Shown: positions 1 to 6,467 of the stretch, piece after piece
Position numbering within the stretch: position 1 is the first letter of the stretch
Layout of the letters: the number at the start of each line of letters is the position of its first letter
Assembly: GCA_012840755.1 (NCBI GenBank)
Contig: DUWA01000200.1
Coordinates: 1 to 7,413 of the forward strand
Source: Mycoplasmatota bacterium
Lineage (GTDB): Bacteria > Bacillota_I > Bacilli_A > RF39 > UBA660
DNA: 7,413 nt
Reading direction: 5' to 3'
Program-made: the position numbers and the translations under genes
Notes under the pieces: model-generated
Told to the model about the DNA's origin: nothing
The model's database searches: none
What the model saw: only the letters and a program-made list of their open reading frames with translations

Positions 1-936
1 CCTATATTACGATTTATGATAGAAAAAAACATACCAAAAGGATTGGCTATTTTTATTATAATGGCAGTTATATTCGGAATATTTGGAATAATTATTGCAC
101 TTATTATTCCAAATTTACTTAATCAAGTTACAGAATTATTTAATGGAATAACAACATTTTTTAAGGAAATATCAATTGAGTATGATCTAAATTTTGGAAC
201 ATTCCAAAATACACTTAGTGAAACATTTAATGAAATTTTAACTAAAATGAGTAAATATTTATCAGATGGTGCTGTTACAGCAATAAGTATTTCAGTAAAT
301 TATATATCAGTATTTTTAATTTCTTTTGCTGCTGGAATATATTTTTTAATCGATATGGATAAAATAAGAGAATGGGTTAAAAAATATTTAAGTAAAAAAT
401 CTATTAAATCTTTTCTTTATGTGAGAAGATTAGATACTGAAATGAAAAAATATTTAATTGGTTTTACTAAAATACTTTTTATAACAGTGTTTGAATATTC
501 AATAGCATATACTATAATAGGTCACCCTAATGCAATATTTTTAGGGCTACTTGCTGGAATAAGTGGACTAATCCCATATTTCGGAGGCATTGCTACTAAC
601 ATTATTGCAGCAGTTACTGCTTTTGCAATAAGTCCTAGTTTATTTATAAGAACTGTTATAGCCTTCATAATTCTTTCATCAATTGATGGTTATGTAATAA
701 ACCCATTAGTTTATGGTAAAAGTAACGAAGTCCATCCTATTTTAGTAATTATATCTATCTTCACAGGTGGTGTGCTATTTGGTATATTTGGAGTAATTAT
801 ATCGCTACCAGTTACAATTTTAATTATTTCAACATATAACTATTTTAAAATAGATATAAATGAATACTTTGAGGAAATAAAAGAAAATAATAAAAAGAAT
901 AAAACTAGAAAAAAACCAAAAACAAATATTGACTAA
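1..936 (+). CDS. AI-2E family transporter (PF01594-type permease), 5' end missing
   Basis: Integral membrane protein of the AI-2E/YdiK-like permease family, whose members are multi-pass exporters or antiporters of mostly unknown substrate; autoinducer-2 export has been shown for only a few. The frame is open to the first base of the window, and the codons before the ATG at 16 read PILRF, continuing into MIEKNIPKGLAI. This matches the family's N-terminal 'PlvrfLe..gipRglAi' block, so the ATG at 16 is internal and the gene starts upstream. Counting from that Met, hydrophobic segments lie near residues 10-35, 87-112, 149-170, 172-215, 217-240 and 246-282. The family signatures GLIPYFGGI (about 184-192) and INPLVYGKSNEVHP (about 232-245) are present. 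The tail is a Lys/Asn-rich cytoplasmic stretch. The stop codon lies inside the promoter region of the next operon. Family membership is secure; the substrate cannot be inferred. Confidence 0.9.
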   Translation, partial: PILRFMIEKNIPKGLAIFIIMAVIFGIFGIIIALIIPNLLNQVTELFNGITTFFKEISIEYDLNFGTFQNTLSETFNEILTKMSKYLSDGAVTAISISVNYISVFLISFAAGIYFLIDMDKIREWVKKYLSKKSIKSFLYVRRLDTEMKKYLIGFTKILFITVFEYSIAYTIIGHPNAIFLGLLAGISGLIPYFGGIATNIIAAVTAFAISPSLFIRTVIAFIILSSIDGYVINPLVYGKSNEVHPILVIISIFTGGVLFGIFGVIISLPVTILIISTYNYFKIDINEYFEEIKENNKKNKTRKKPKTNID

Positions 937-968
937 TATTTCAAAAAAATATATACTTAATGTATAAT
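929..968 (+). promoter_or_regulatory. Sigma-A type promoter of the hisS-aspS operon
   Basis: TTGACT (929-934) and TATACT (952-957) are separated by exactly 17 bases, each one mismatch from the consensus, which predicts a transcript start near 964. A second perfect -10 box, TATAAT (963-968, preceded by TG), sits 11 bases further on, with only a poor -35 (TTCAAA, 940-945) at 17-base spacing. Either start places the 5' end shortly before T-box Stem I. The first -35 overlaps the stop codon of the upstream permease. Inferred from sequence only. Confidence 0.65.
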
Positions 969-975
969 GATTATT

Positions 976-1160
976 TATTAAGAAGAGTACTTATAACGTT
1001 TATTTTAAGAGAGAATATAGATGGTGAGAATATTCAATAAACTTATAATGAAGACACTTAATGCTAAATAAACGTATTCTGCGTTAAAGAATAAAGTGCA
1101 TGTTCGTCATGAATTAAGGTGGTACCGCGGAATTTCCGTCCTTAGTTTAGACGTTTTTTT
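976..1160 (+). promoter_or_regulatory. T-box riboswitch leader of hisS-aspS (tRNA-sensing)
   Basis: A cis-acting leader that senses uncharged tRNA and switches between terminator and antiterminator. The hallmark T-box AAGGTGGTACCGCGG lies at 1116-1130. Stem I can be folded by eye. The basal helix is 977-982/1057-1062. An 8x8 specifier loop follows, with AGTA at 986-989 opposite GAA-GAC-A at 1050-1056. The upper helix is 991-1004/1036-1048 with C997 bulged, and the distal hairpin is 1013-1018/1030-1035 with a GGTG-containing loop. GAC (1053-1055) directly after GAA is the expected specifier position, reading tRNA-Asp; CAC (1055-1057, His) overlaps it by one base. A small hairpin 1075-1080/1088-1093 follows. 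The antiterminator is 1115-1119/1140-1144 plus 1127-1130/1136-1139, enclosing the 7-base bulge TGGTACC that receives the tRNA 3' end. The T-box call is secure; the tRNA identity is inferred. Confidence 0.95.
1137..1160 (+). terminator. Regulated terminator of the T-box leader
   Basis: CGTC (1137-1140) pairs with GACG (1150-1153), followed immediately by seven T (1154-1160). The stem is only four base pairs, extendable by one A-T pair across a bulge, so it is weak for an intrinsic terminator. Its 5' arm is the same sequence that the antiterminator uses (CCGT/CCTTA, 1136-1144), which gives the mutually exclusive switch expected of a T-box. Confidence 0.75.
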
Positions 1161-1180
1161 ATTATAGAAAGGATGATAAC

Positions 1181-2452
1181 ATGATACAAAAACCTAAAGG
1201 AACATATGACGTTTTTGGCAAAAACAGTAAAAAAATTATATATTTTGAGAATTTATTTAGAGAAGTAATGAGCAAATATAATTACGAATATTTTAGAACT
1301 CCTATTTTTGAGGCTAGCGAATTATTTCATAGAGGCGTTGGTGAAACTACTGATATTGTTTCAAAAGAAACATTTAATTTTAAAGATAAATCGGATAGAG
1401 ACATGACTTTAAGACCAGAAGGTACAGCAGGTATAGTTAGAAGTTTTATAGAAAATAAATATTATTCAAATCCTAGTATGCCGGTTAAGATATGGTATAT
1501 GGGTCCTATGTTTAGATACGAGCGCCCACAAGCAGGAAGATATAGAGAATTTTATCAATGTGGAGTAGAAGTATTTGGTAGTAATGACCCACTTGTTGAT
1601 GCAGAAGTTATTAGCATTCCAGTTAATATTTATAAATTATTGGGATTTAATGGTATTAAGGTTAACATAAACACGCTTGGAGATACAGAATCAAGATTGA
1701 ATTATAAAAAAGCTTTATTAGACTATTTCAAACCACATATTAATGATTTATGTGAAGATTGTAAAGCAAGATATGAAAAAAATCCGCTTAGAATATTAGA
1801 TTGTAAAGTAGATGCTTCTAAATCTATTATGGATAATGCTCCTAAAATAAAAGACAATTTAACAGAAGAATCTCTTCAACACTTTGAAATGGTATGCAAG
1901 TATTTAGATTCTATGGGGATTGAATATGTAATTAAGGAAAATCTTGTCAGAGGGCTTGATTACTACACTCATACTGTATTTGAAGTTGAAGCAAATATTA
2001 AAAAATTCGGATCACAAAATGTATTATGTGGTGGCGGAAGATACAACGGTTTAGTTTCTACTCTTGACGGGCCTGACATGCCAGGAGTAGGTTTTGCAAT
2101 TGGAATCGAAAGAACTCTCTTAGCACTAGATTATGAAAATATAAATTTAATAGATGAAGATGGGTTAGATATATATATTTCATACATGAGTGAAAACGAA
2201 AAGGCCTTTGCTATGAATTTAGTGAATATATTAAGATTGAGTGGTTTTAAAACAGACTTAGATTTAATTGGAAGGAATATAAAAAATAATTTTAAACAAG
2301 CAGAGAGATTAAAAGCAAAATACGTTATTATAATTGGTGAAGAAGAAATAAAAAACAATATTTTAACTATTAAAAATAATATTTCTTATGAAGAACATAA
2401 AATTAAATTTGATGATTTAATAGAATTTTTTGATACAAACATAAGTGAATAA
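1181..2452 (+). CDS. hisS: Histidyl-tRNA synthetase
   Basis: Class IIa synthetase that activates histidine with ATP and charges tRNA-His in the cytoplasm. At 423 residues it has the normal bacterial length. The N-terminus KPKGTYDVFG (4-13) and RTPIFE mark the motif 1 region. Motif 2 is FRYERPQAGRYREF (111-124), with Arg112 expected to contact ATP. The histidine-specific signatures are LVRGLDYYTHTVFE (from 255; Arg257 is the HisRS catalytic arginine) and LCGGGRYNGL (282-291). Motif 3 is GVGFAIGIER (302-311, Arg311). The C-terminal anticodon-binding domain occupies about 329-420. The start ATG has a clear Shine-Dalgarno AAAGGA (1168-1173) seven bases upstream. It is first in the operon behind the T-box leader, so its transcription depends on leader read-through. 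No key residue is missing. Confidence 0.98.
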   Translation: MIQKPKGTYDVFGKNSKKIIYFENLFREVMSKYNYEYFRTPIFEASELFHRGVGETTDIVSKETFNFKDKSDRDMTLRPEGTAGIVRSFIENKYYSNPSMPVKIWYMGPMFRYERPQAGRYREFYQCGVEVFGSNDPLVDAEVISIPVNIYKLLGFNGIKVNINTLGDTESRLNYKKALLDYFKPHINDLCEDCKARYEKNPLRILDCKVDASKSIMDNAPKIKDNLTEESLQHFEMVCKYLDSMGIEYVIKENLVRGLDYYTHTVFEVEANIKKFGSQNVLCGGGRYNGLVSTLDGPDMPGVGFAIGIERTLLALDYENINLIDEDGLDIYISYMSENEKAFAMNLVNILRLSGFKTDLDLIGRNIKNNFKQAERLKAKYVIIIGEEEIKNNILTIKNNISYEEHKIKFDDLIEFFDTNISE

Positions 2453-2559
2453 ATAGAGCTAATATACACAAATATGATTATAAATCTTATGAGGATGAGG
2501 ACTTTTTATTTATTGGTGAACTACCAAGAATGTCTGATTCTAGAAAAAAAGTATTCAAT

Positions 2560-2565
2560 AGGAGG
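2560..2565 (+). promoter_or_regulatory. Ribosome binding site that sets the aspS start
   Basis: A perfect AGGAGG lies four bases before the ATG at 2570. It shows that the in-frame ATG at 2474, which has no such site, is not the aspS start. The spacing is slightly short but workable. Confidence 0.85.
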
Positions 2566-2569
2566 AAAC

Positions 2570-4312
2570 ATGAAAAAAAATAATAATAACAACTTTGATA
2601 TTAAAAATGTTGGACAAAAAGTTAATTTATATGGTTGGGTGGCTAAAAAAAGAAATTTAGGTGGGTTAATATTTATTGATTTGCGTGATAGAAGCGGAAT
2701 CATCCAATTAGTAATAAAACCAGAATCTAAATATTATGAACTTGCTGAAACGTTGAAAAATGAGTATGTTATAAGAGCGGAAGGAATTATTTTAAAAAGA
2801 GAAAGTGTTAATAAAAATATTAAAACAGGAGAAATTGAAGTAAATGTTGACTTTTTAGAAGTAATAAATAAATCAATTGATACACCTTTTGAAATTACTA
2901 ACAATACTACTGCACTAGAAGATACTAGATTAAAATATAGATATTTAGATCTTAGAAGAGAAAATTTACAAAAAAATCTTATAACTAGGCATAAAATTGT
3001 TTTGATAGCTCGTAAATTTTTAGATGAACTTGGTTTTTTAGAAATAGAAACACCTATACTTTGTAAATCAACACCAGAAGGTGCAAGGGATTATTTAGTT
3101 CCATCTAGAGTTAATAAAGGAAAATTTTATGCCTTACCACAGTCACCACAAATATTTAAACAATTATTAATGGTAGGTGGGTTAGAAAAATACTTCCAAG
3201 TTGCTAGATGTTTCAGAGATGAAGATTTAAGAGCTGATAGACAACCAGAGTTTACTCAACTAGATATAGAAGCGTCATTTGTAAAAGAAGAAGATATTAT
3301 GAATATTGGAGAAGGGATTATATCGAGAATATTTAAAGAAATTAAAAATATTGATATAAAATTACCATTACCAAAAATGAAATATAATGATGCAATAAAT
3401 TACTATGGTACTGATAAACCAGACCTTAGATATGATATGAAAATTAATGATATCACTGATATTTTTAAAAATACAAATATAGAGTTTTTAAAAAACATTA
3501 TAGATAATAACGGAATAATTAATTGTATTGTTATAAATAATGCAAGTAATAGTTATTCTAGAAAAGATATAGATAAACTTACTGATTATGTAAAAACATA
3601 TAAAGCTACAGGACTTGCATACATTAAATTTGAAGAAAAAATATCAGGAAGTATTGTAAAAAATTTATCAGATGATGAAATTTATAAATTAAAACAACAA
3701 TTGAATATTAATGATAATGATTTAGTTTTAATAATAAGTGGTAATAAAGATGTTGTAAAAACAAGTCTAGGAGCATTGAGATGTAAAGTAGCTAGTGACC
3801 TAAATTTAATTAACCCAAATGATTATAAAATGCTGTGGGTAGTTGATTTTCCTTCTTTTGAATATTCTTTAGAAGAAAACAGATATTATGCTGCTCATCA
3901 CCCATTTACATCTCCGAAAGATGAAGATATTGACAAATTAACAACTGATCCTGCTAATTGTTATTCTAAAGCATATGACTTGGTAATTAATGGATATGAA
4001 GCAGGTGGAGGTAGTATAAGAATTCATGATCAAGAGGTTCAAAGAAAAATGTTTGAAGCGCTTGGTTTTACAATTGAAGAAGCGAAAGAAAAATTCGGAT
4101 TTTTTGTAGACGCCCTACAGTATGGAACTCCACCACATGGGGGAATGGCGTTTGGTGTAGATAGACTAACAATGCTTTTAACTGGAACAGATAATATTCG
4201 CGATGTTATAGCATTTCCTAAAACAGCTTCTGCCTCATGTCTTATGAGTGATGCTCCTAACTATGTAGATGATAAACAGTTAAAAGAGTTAAATATAAAT
4301 ATTGAAAAATAA
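2570..4312 (+). CDS. aspS: Aspartyl-tRNA synthetase
   Basis: Class IIb synthetase of the bacterial type, charging tRNA-Asp; 580 residues from the ATG behind AGGAGG, close to the usual length of about 590. Residues 1-110 form the OB-fold anticodon-binding domain, with GWVAKKRNLGGLIFIDLRD at 22-40. Motif 1 lies around the segment ARKFLDELGFLEIETP. Motif 2 is FQVARCFRDEDLRADRQ (209-225) running into PEFTQLDIE. The bacterial GAD insertion follows (about 290-400). AGGGSIRIHDQ lies at 478-488, and motif 3 is GMAFGVDRL (525-533, Arg532). Starting at 2474 would add 32 residues that lack family resemblance. The hisS-aspS pairing is common in Firmicutes and places both genes under the T-box, in line with a GAC specifier. 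The N-terminus NNNNNFDIKNVGQKV is a divergent form of the usual 'RTHxxGELrxxdvGkkV' block. Leu30 sits at a position linked in other AspRS to discrimination between tRNA-Asp and tRNA-Asn. Confidence 0.97.
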   Translation: MKKNNNNNFDIKNVGQKVNLYGWVAKKRNLGGLIFIDLRDRSGIIQLVIKPESKYYELAETLKNEYVIRAEGIILKRESVNKNIKTGEIEVNVDFLEVINKSIDTPFEITNNTTALEDTRLKYRYLDLRRENLQKNLITRHKIVLIARKFLDELGFLEIETPILCKSTPEGARDYLVPSRVNKGKFYALPQSPQIFKQLLMVGGLEKYFQVARCFRDEDLRADRQPEFTQLDIEASFVKEEDIMNIGEGIISRIFKEIKNIDIKLPLPKMKYNDAINYYGTDKPDLRYDMKINDITDIFKNTNIEFLKNIIDNNGIINCIVINNASNSYSRKDIDKLTDYVKTYKATGLAYIKFEEKISGSIVKNLSDDEIYKLKQQLNINDNDLVLIISGNKDVVKTSLGALRCKVASDLNLINPNDYKMLWVVDFPSFEYSLEENRYYAAHHPFTSPKDEDIDKLTTDPANCYSKAYDLVINGYEAGGGSIRIHDQEVQRKMFEALGFTIEEAKEKFGFFVDALQYGTPPHGGMAFGVDRLTMLLTGTDNIRDVIAFPKTASASCLMSDAPNYVDDKQLKELNINIEK

Positions 4313-4333
4313 GGTAAGTTTTTACCTTTTTTT
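4311..4333 (+). terminator. Intrinsic terminator of the hisS-aspS operon
   Basis: AAGGTAA (4311-4317) and TTACCTT (4322-4328) make a perfect 7-bp stem with a GTTT loop. The 3' arm merges into a run of seven T (4327-4333). The 5' arm begins inside the aspS TAA stop codon. It ends the operon and separates it from the methyltransferase-rimM-trmD operon. Confidence 0.85.
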
Positions 4334-4571
4334 AATATTATAATAAATATAATAGTTTTCTGAGATTACATGATTAAACTGTAAATAAATAGTTAATCAC
4401 TAATATAGTTTTTGTAAAGAAAAATACAAAACAATCCGATTATAATTTAGAAAAAATAAAAATATTATAATTAAATGGTTTTTCAAAATATATCTTTAGC
4501 ACTATAATAAAACAAAATATAAAAACATAGACTAAACAAGTATTTTTTGTTAAAATTATCTTGGTGATATT
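4334..4571 (+). other. A/T-rich intergenic region between the two operons
   Basis: 238 bases without a credible gene. Apart from the candidate promoter at 4480-4508, it holds two modest hairpins. One is 4372-4380/4391-4398 (GATTAA and CT pairing with AG and TTAATC, one bulged A). The other is 4410-4416/4425-4431 (TTTTGTA with TACAAAA, perfect 7 bp, A-rich loop). Neither is followed by a T tract, so they are not terminators. TATAAT also occurs at 4441-4446 and 4466-4471, but without a good -35 at 16-18 bases. Hairpins are easily formed by chance in such A/T-rich sequence. Confidence 0.5.
4480..4508 (+). promoter_or_regulatory. Candidate promoter of the methyltransferase-rimM-trmD operon
   Basis: TTTTCA (4480-4485, 4/6 match to TTGACA) lies 17 bases before a perfect TATAAT (4503-4508). 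This predicts a start near 4515 and a leader of about 57 bases. It is the best-spaced pair in the gap. The call is moderate because A/T-rich DNA produces many -10-like hexamers. Confidence 0.5.
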
Positions 4572-5297
4572 ATGTTATATACTTCAATTGAAAATAAAAA
4601 AATAAAACAAATAAAAAAACTTTATCAAAAAAAATATAGAGATTTAGAAAATTCTTTTATTGTTGAAGGTGAGCATCTTGTAATAGAAGCTTACAAAAAT
4701 GGTGTGTTAAAAGAACTATATTTAGAACAAGGTAAAAATATAAATATAGATTTTGAAAAAAAATATATCTCAACAAATGTTTTAAAATATTTAAGTAATT
4801 TAGAAACATCACCTGGAATAATTGGAGTTTGTAAAAAAATAGATAAAAATGAGATTGGTAATAAAATAGTGGCATTAGATGGTATTCAGGATCCTGGTAA
4901 TCTAGGAACTATAATAAGAAGTTGTGTTGCTTTTAATATTGATACACTTATTATTAGTAATAATACGGTTGACCTTTATAATGATAAAACAATTAGAGCA
5001 AGTCAAGGTATGATTTTTGCCCTTAATATAATAATTTGTGATTTGGATAAAAAATTAGTAGAGTTAAAAAATAAAGGATACAAGATACTTAGCACAAATG
5101 TTACTTCTGGAAAAAGCTTAAAAAATATTGAAAAATCTGAAAAGTTTGTTATAATAATGGGAAATGAAGGAAATGGAGTATCAAATACTTTAGAATCTAT
5201 TTGTGATGACTTTTTATATATAGAAATAAATCCGAAATGTGAAAGTTTGAATGTCGGAATTGCTACAAGTATTATACTTTATGAGTTAGATAAGTAG
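4572..5297 (+). CDS. TrmH/SpoU family RNA 2'-O-methyltransferase
   Basis: SPOUT-fold, SAM-dependent enzyme expected to methylate a ribose 2'-OH in rRNA or tRNA; 241 residues, normal for the YsgA/RlmB-like branch. Residues 1-95 form the substrate-binding N-terminal domain, with the typical FIVEGEHLVIEAYKNG at 29-44. The catalytic knot domain follows. Motif 1 is LDGIQDPGNLGTIIRS (102-117; Asn110 and Arg116). Motif 2 is IIMGNEGNGVS (194-204; Glu199). Motif 3 is CESLNVGIATSIILYE (223-238; Ser225, Asn227). All residues of the TrmH-type active site are in place, so the enzyme should be active. The start has a GGTGAT ribosome site at 4563-4568. It leads an operon with rimM seven bases downstream. 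The exact target nucleotide cannot be read from sequence: RlmB-like 23S rRNA methylation is possible, and TrmH (tRNA Gm18) less so. In many Firmicutes the related ysgA lies next to pheST instead. Confidence 0.9.
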   Translation: MLYTSIENKKIKQIKKLYQKKYRDLENSFIVEGEHLVIEAYKNGVLKELYLEQGKNINIDFEKKYISTNVLKYLSNLETSPGIIGVCKKIDKNEIGNKIVALDGIQDPGNLGTIIRSCVAFNIDTLIISNNTVDLYNDKTIRASQGMIFALNIIICDLDKKLVELKNKGYKILSTNVTSGKSLKNIEKSEKFVIIMGNEGNGVSNTLESICDDFLYIEINPKCESLNVGIATSIILYELDK

Positions 5298-5304
5298 GTG
5301 CGAA

Positions 5305-5799
5305 ATGGAATATGTATATATAGGTGATATTGTAAATACACATGGAATTAAAGGAGAACTAAAAATTATTTCATCTTTTAGGTATAAAGACTTAGTATTT
5401 AAAAAGGGCTTTAGTTTTTATATTGGAAACAGATTGGATAAAGTTATAGTTAATACTTATAGAGTACATAAAAATTTTGATATGGTGACTTTTTGTGATG
5501 TTAATAATATAAATGATGCAATTGTTTATAAAGGCGATAAAGTTTATGTCAAAAGATGTGATATAACAGAAGATGTGATATTAGATGAGGATTTAATAGA
5601 CATAGATGTTTATGATAACGATAAATTTATTGGTAAAGTAGAAACTATAATGAAAGGCATCGCACAAGACATTATAGTAATAAAAAAGAATGATACAAAA
5701 CATTTAATTCCTTATGTAGAGGAATTTATTAAAAACATTGATTTAGAAAATAATAAAATGGATATAAACGTAATAGAGGGATTATTAAATGAAAATTGA
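5305..5799 (+). CDS. rimM: Ribosome maturation factor RimM
   Basis: Assembly factor for the 30S head that binds S19 and assists 16S rRNA 3'-domain maturation. The 164 residues fit the family (about 165-180). The N-terminal RimM barrel begins [17 protein letters not shown] (5-21), with the family block HGIKGELK at 13-20. A PRC-like barrel follows from about residue 95 and ends with [19 protein letters not shown] (134-152) and IEGLL (157-161). The segment usually reading 'yyxxDLiGxxV' is here [12 protein letters not shown], with Asp in place of the normal Gly; the rest is conventional. Its Shine-Dalgarno AGGTG (5296-5300) overlaps the stop codon of the methyltransferase gene. Its last four codons overlap the start of trmD, so the two are probably translationally coupled. 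Confidence 0.95.
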   Translation: MEYVYIGDIVNTHGIKGELKIISSFRYKDLVFKKGFSFYIGNRLDKVIVNTYRVHKNFDMVTFCDVNNINDAIVYKGDKVYVKRCDITEDVILDEDLIDIDVYDNDKFIGKVETIMKGIAQDIIVIKKNDTKHLIPYVEEFIKNIDLENNKMDINVIEGLLNEN

Positions 5800-6463
5800 T
5801 ATTCTAACACTTTTTCCTGATATGTTTAAGGGGTTCTTAAATGAATCAATTATCAAACGTGCAATAAATACAGAAAAAGTAAAGATAAATATTCATAATA
5901 TTAGAGATTATTCAAAAGACCCACACAAAAAGGTCGATGACTATGGCTTTGGTGGGGGAGTTGGAATGGTTCTTATGCCACAACCAATTTTTGATGCAGT
6001 AAATCATTTAAAAACAAATGAATCAAAGGTACTTTTAATGACACCTCAAGGGGTAACTTATAATCAAACATTAGCATACAAGTTCTCATCAGAATTTAAA
6101 CATATAATAATAATATGTGGTCATTACGAAGGATTTGATGAAAGAATTAGAAGTATAGTAGATTTTGAAATAAGTATAGGAGATTATGTTTTAACCGGAG
6201 GTGAGATTCCTAGTATGGTTATAACAGACAGTATTGTAAGACTACTGGAAGGTGTTATTAACACAGAATCTCATAAAAATGATTCGTTTAATAACAATTT
6301 ACTTGATTATCCTGTATATACAAAACCTTTAGAGATAAATGGACTAAAAGTACCGGATATTTTATTATCAGGACATCATGAAAATATAAAAAAATGGCGA
6401 TTAGAACAACAAGTAATAAGAACTAAAGAAAGAAGACCTGACTTATTAGCAGAAAAGAGATGA
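5789..6463 (+). CDS. trmD: tRNA (guanine37-N1)-methyltransferase
   Basis: Makes m1G37 next to the anticodon of tRNAs reading CUN, CCN and CGG codons, preventing +1 frameshifts. The 224 residues lie at the short end of the family (about 225-250). [12 protein letters not shown] (2-13) and [11 protein letters not shown] (50-60) are family blocks. The SAM-binding trefoil knot includes [11 protein letters not shown] (110-120) and [11 protein letters not shown] (129-139). By alignment from memory with the Haemophilus enzyme, Arg151 (SIVRLL) and Asp165 (KNDSF) correspond to catalytic Arg154 and Asp169. The C-terminal tRNA-binding part has [16 protein letters not shown] (192-207) and ends in ERRPDLL. 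The long C-terminal extension of proteobacterial TrmD is absent. Its ribosome site GAGGG (5776-5780) lies inside rimM, and it overlaps rimM by 11 bases. It ends in TGA. Confidence 0.97.
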   Translation: MKIDILTLFPDMFKGFLNESIIKRAINTEKVKINIHNIRDYSKDPHKKVDDYGFGGGVGMVLMPQPIFDAVNHLKTNESKVLLMTPQGVTYNQTLAYKFSSEFKHIIIICGHYEGFDERIRSIVDFEISIGDYVLTGGEIPSMVITDSIVRLLEGVINTESHKNDSFNNNLLDYPVYTKPLEINGLKVPDILLSGHHENIKKWRLEQQVIRTKERRPDLLAEKR

Positions 6464-6467
6464 TGTA

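Noticed and set aside
16..18. ATG 16 as the true start of the permease gene
   Set aside because: The frame is open upstream and the preceding residues (PILRF) continue the family's conserved N-terminal block, so the start is outside the window.
2131..2358. Minus-strand open frame inside hisS
   Set aside because: It is antisense to the conserved HisRS frame, Phe/Ser/Leu-rich as expected of the complement of A/T-rich coding DNA, and has no ribosome site.
2474..2569. In-frame upstream ATG that would extend AspRS by 32 residues
   Set aside because: No ribosome site precedes it and the added residues do not resemble AspRS, whereas ATG 2570 follows a perfect AGGAGG and gives the normal length.
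2521..2703. Minus-strand open frame over the aspS start
   Set aside because: Shadow of the aspS reading frame and spacer, with no family resemblance.
4657..4875. Minus-strand open frame inside the methyltransferase gene
   Set aside because: Antisense to a well-conserved gene; its Phe/Leu/Tyr-rich product is a compositional artefact.
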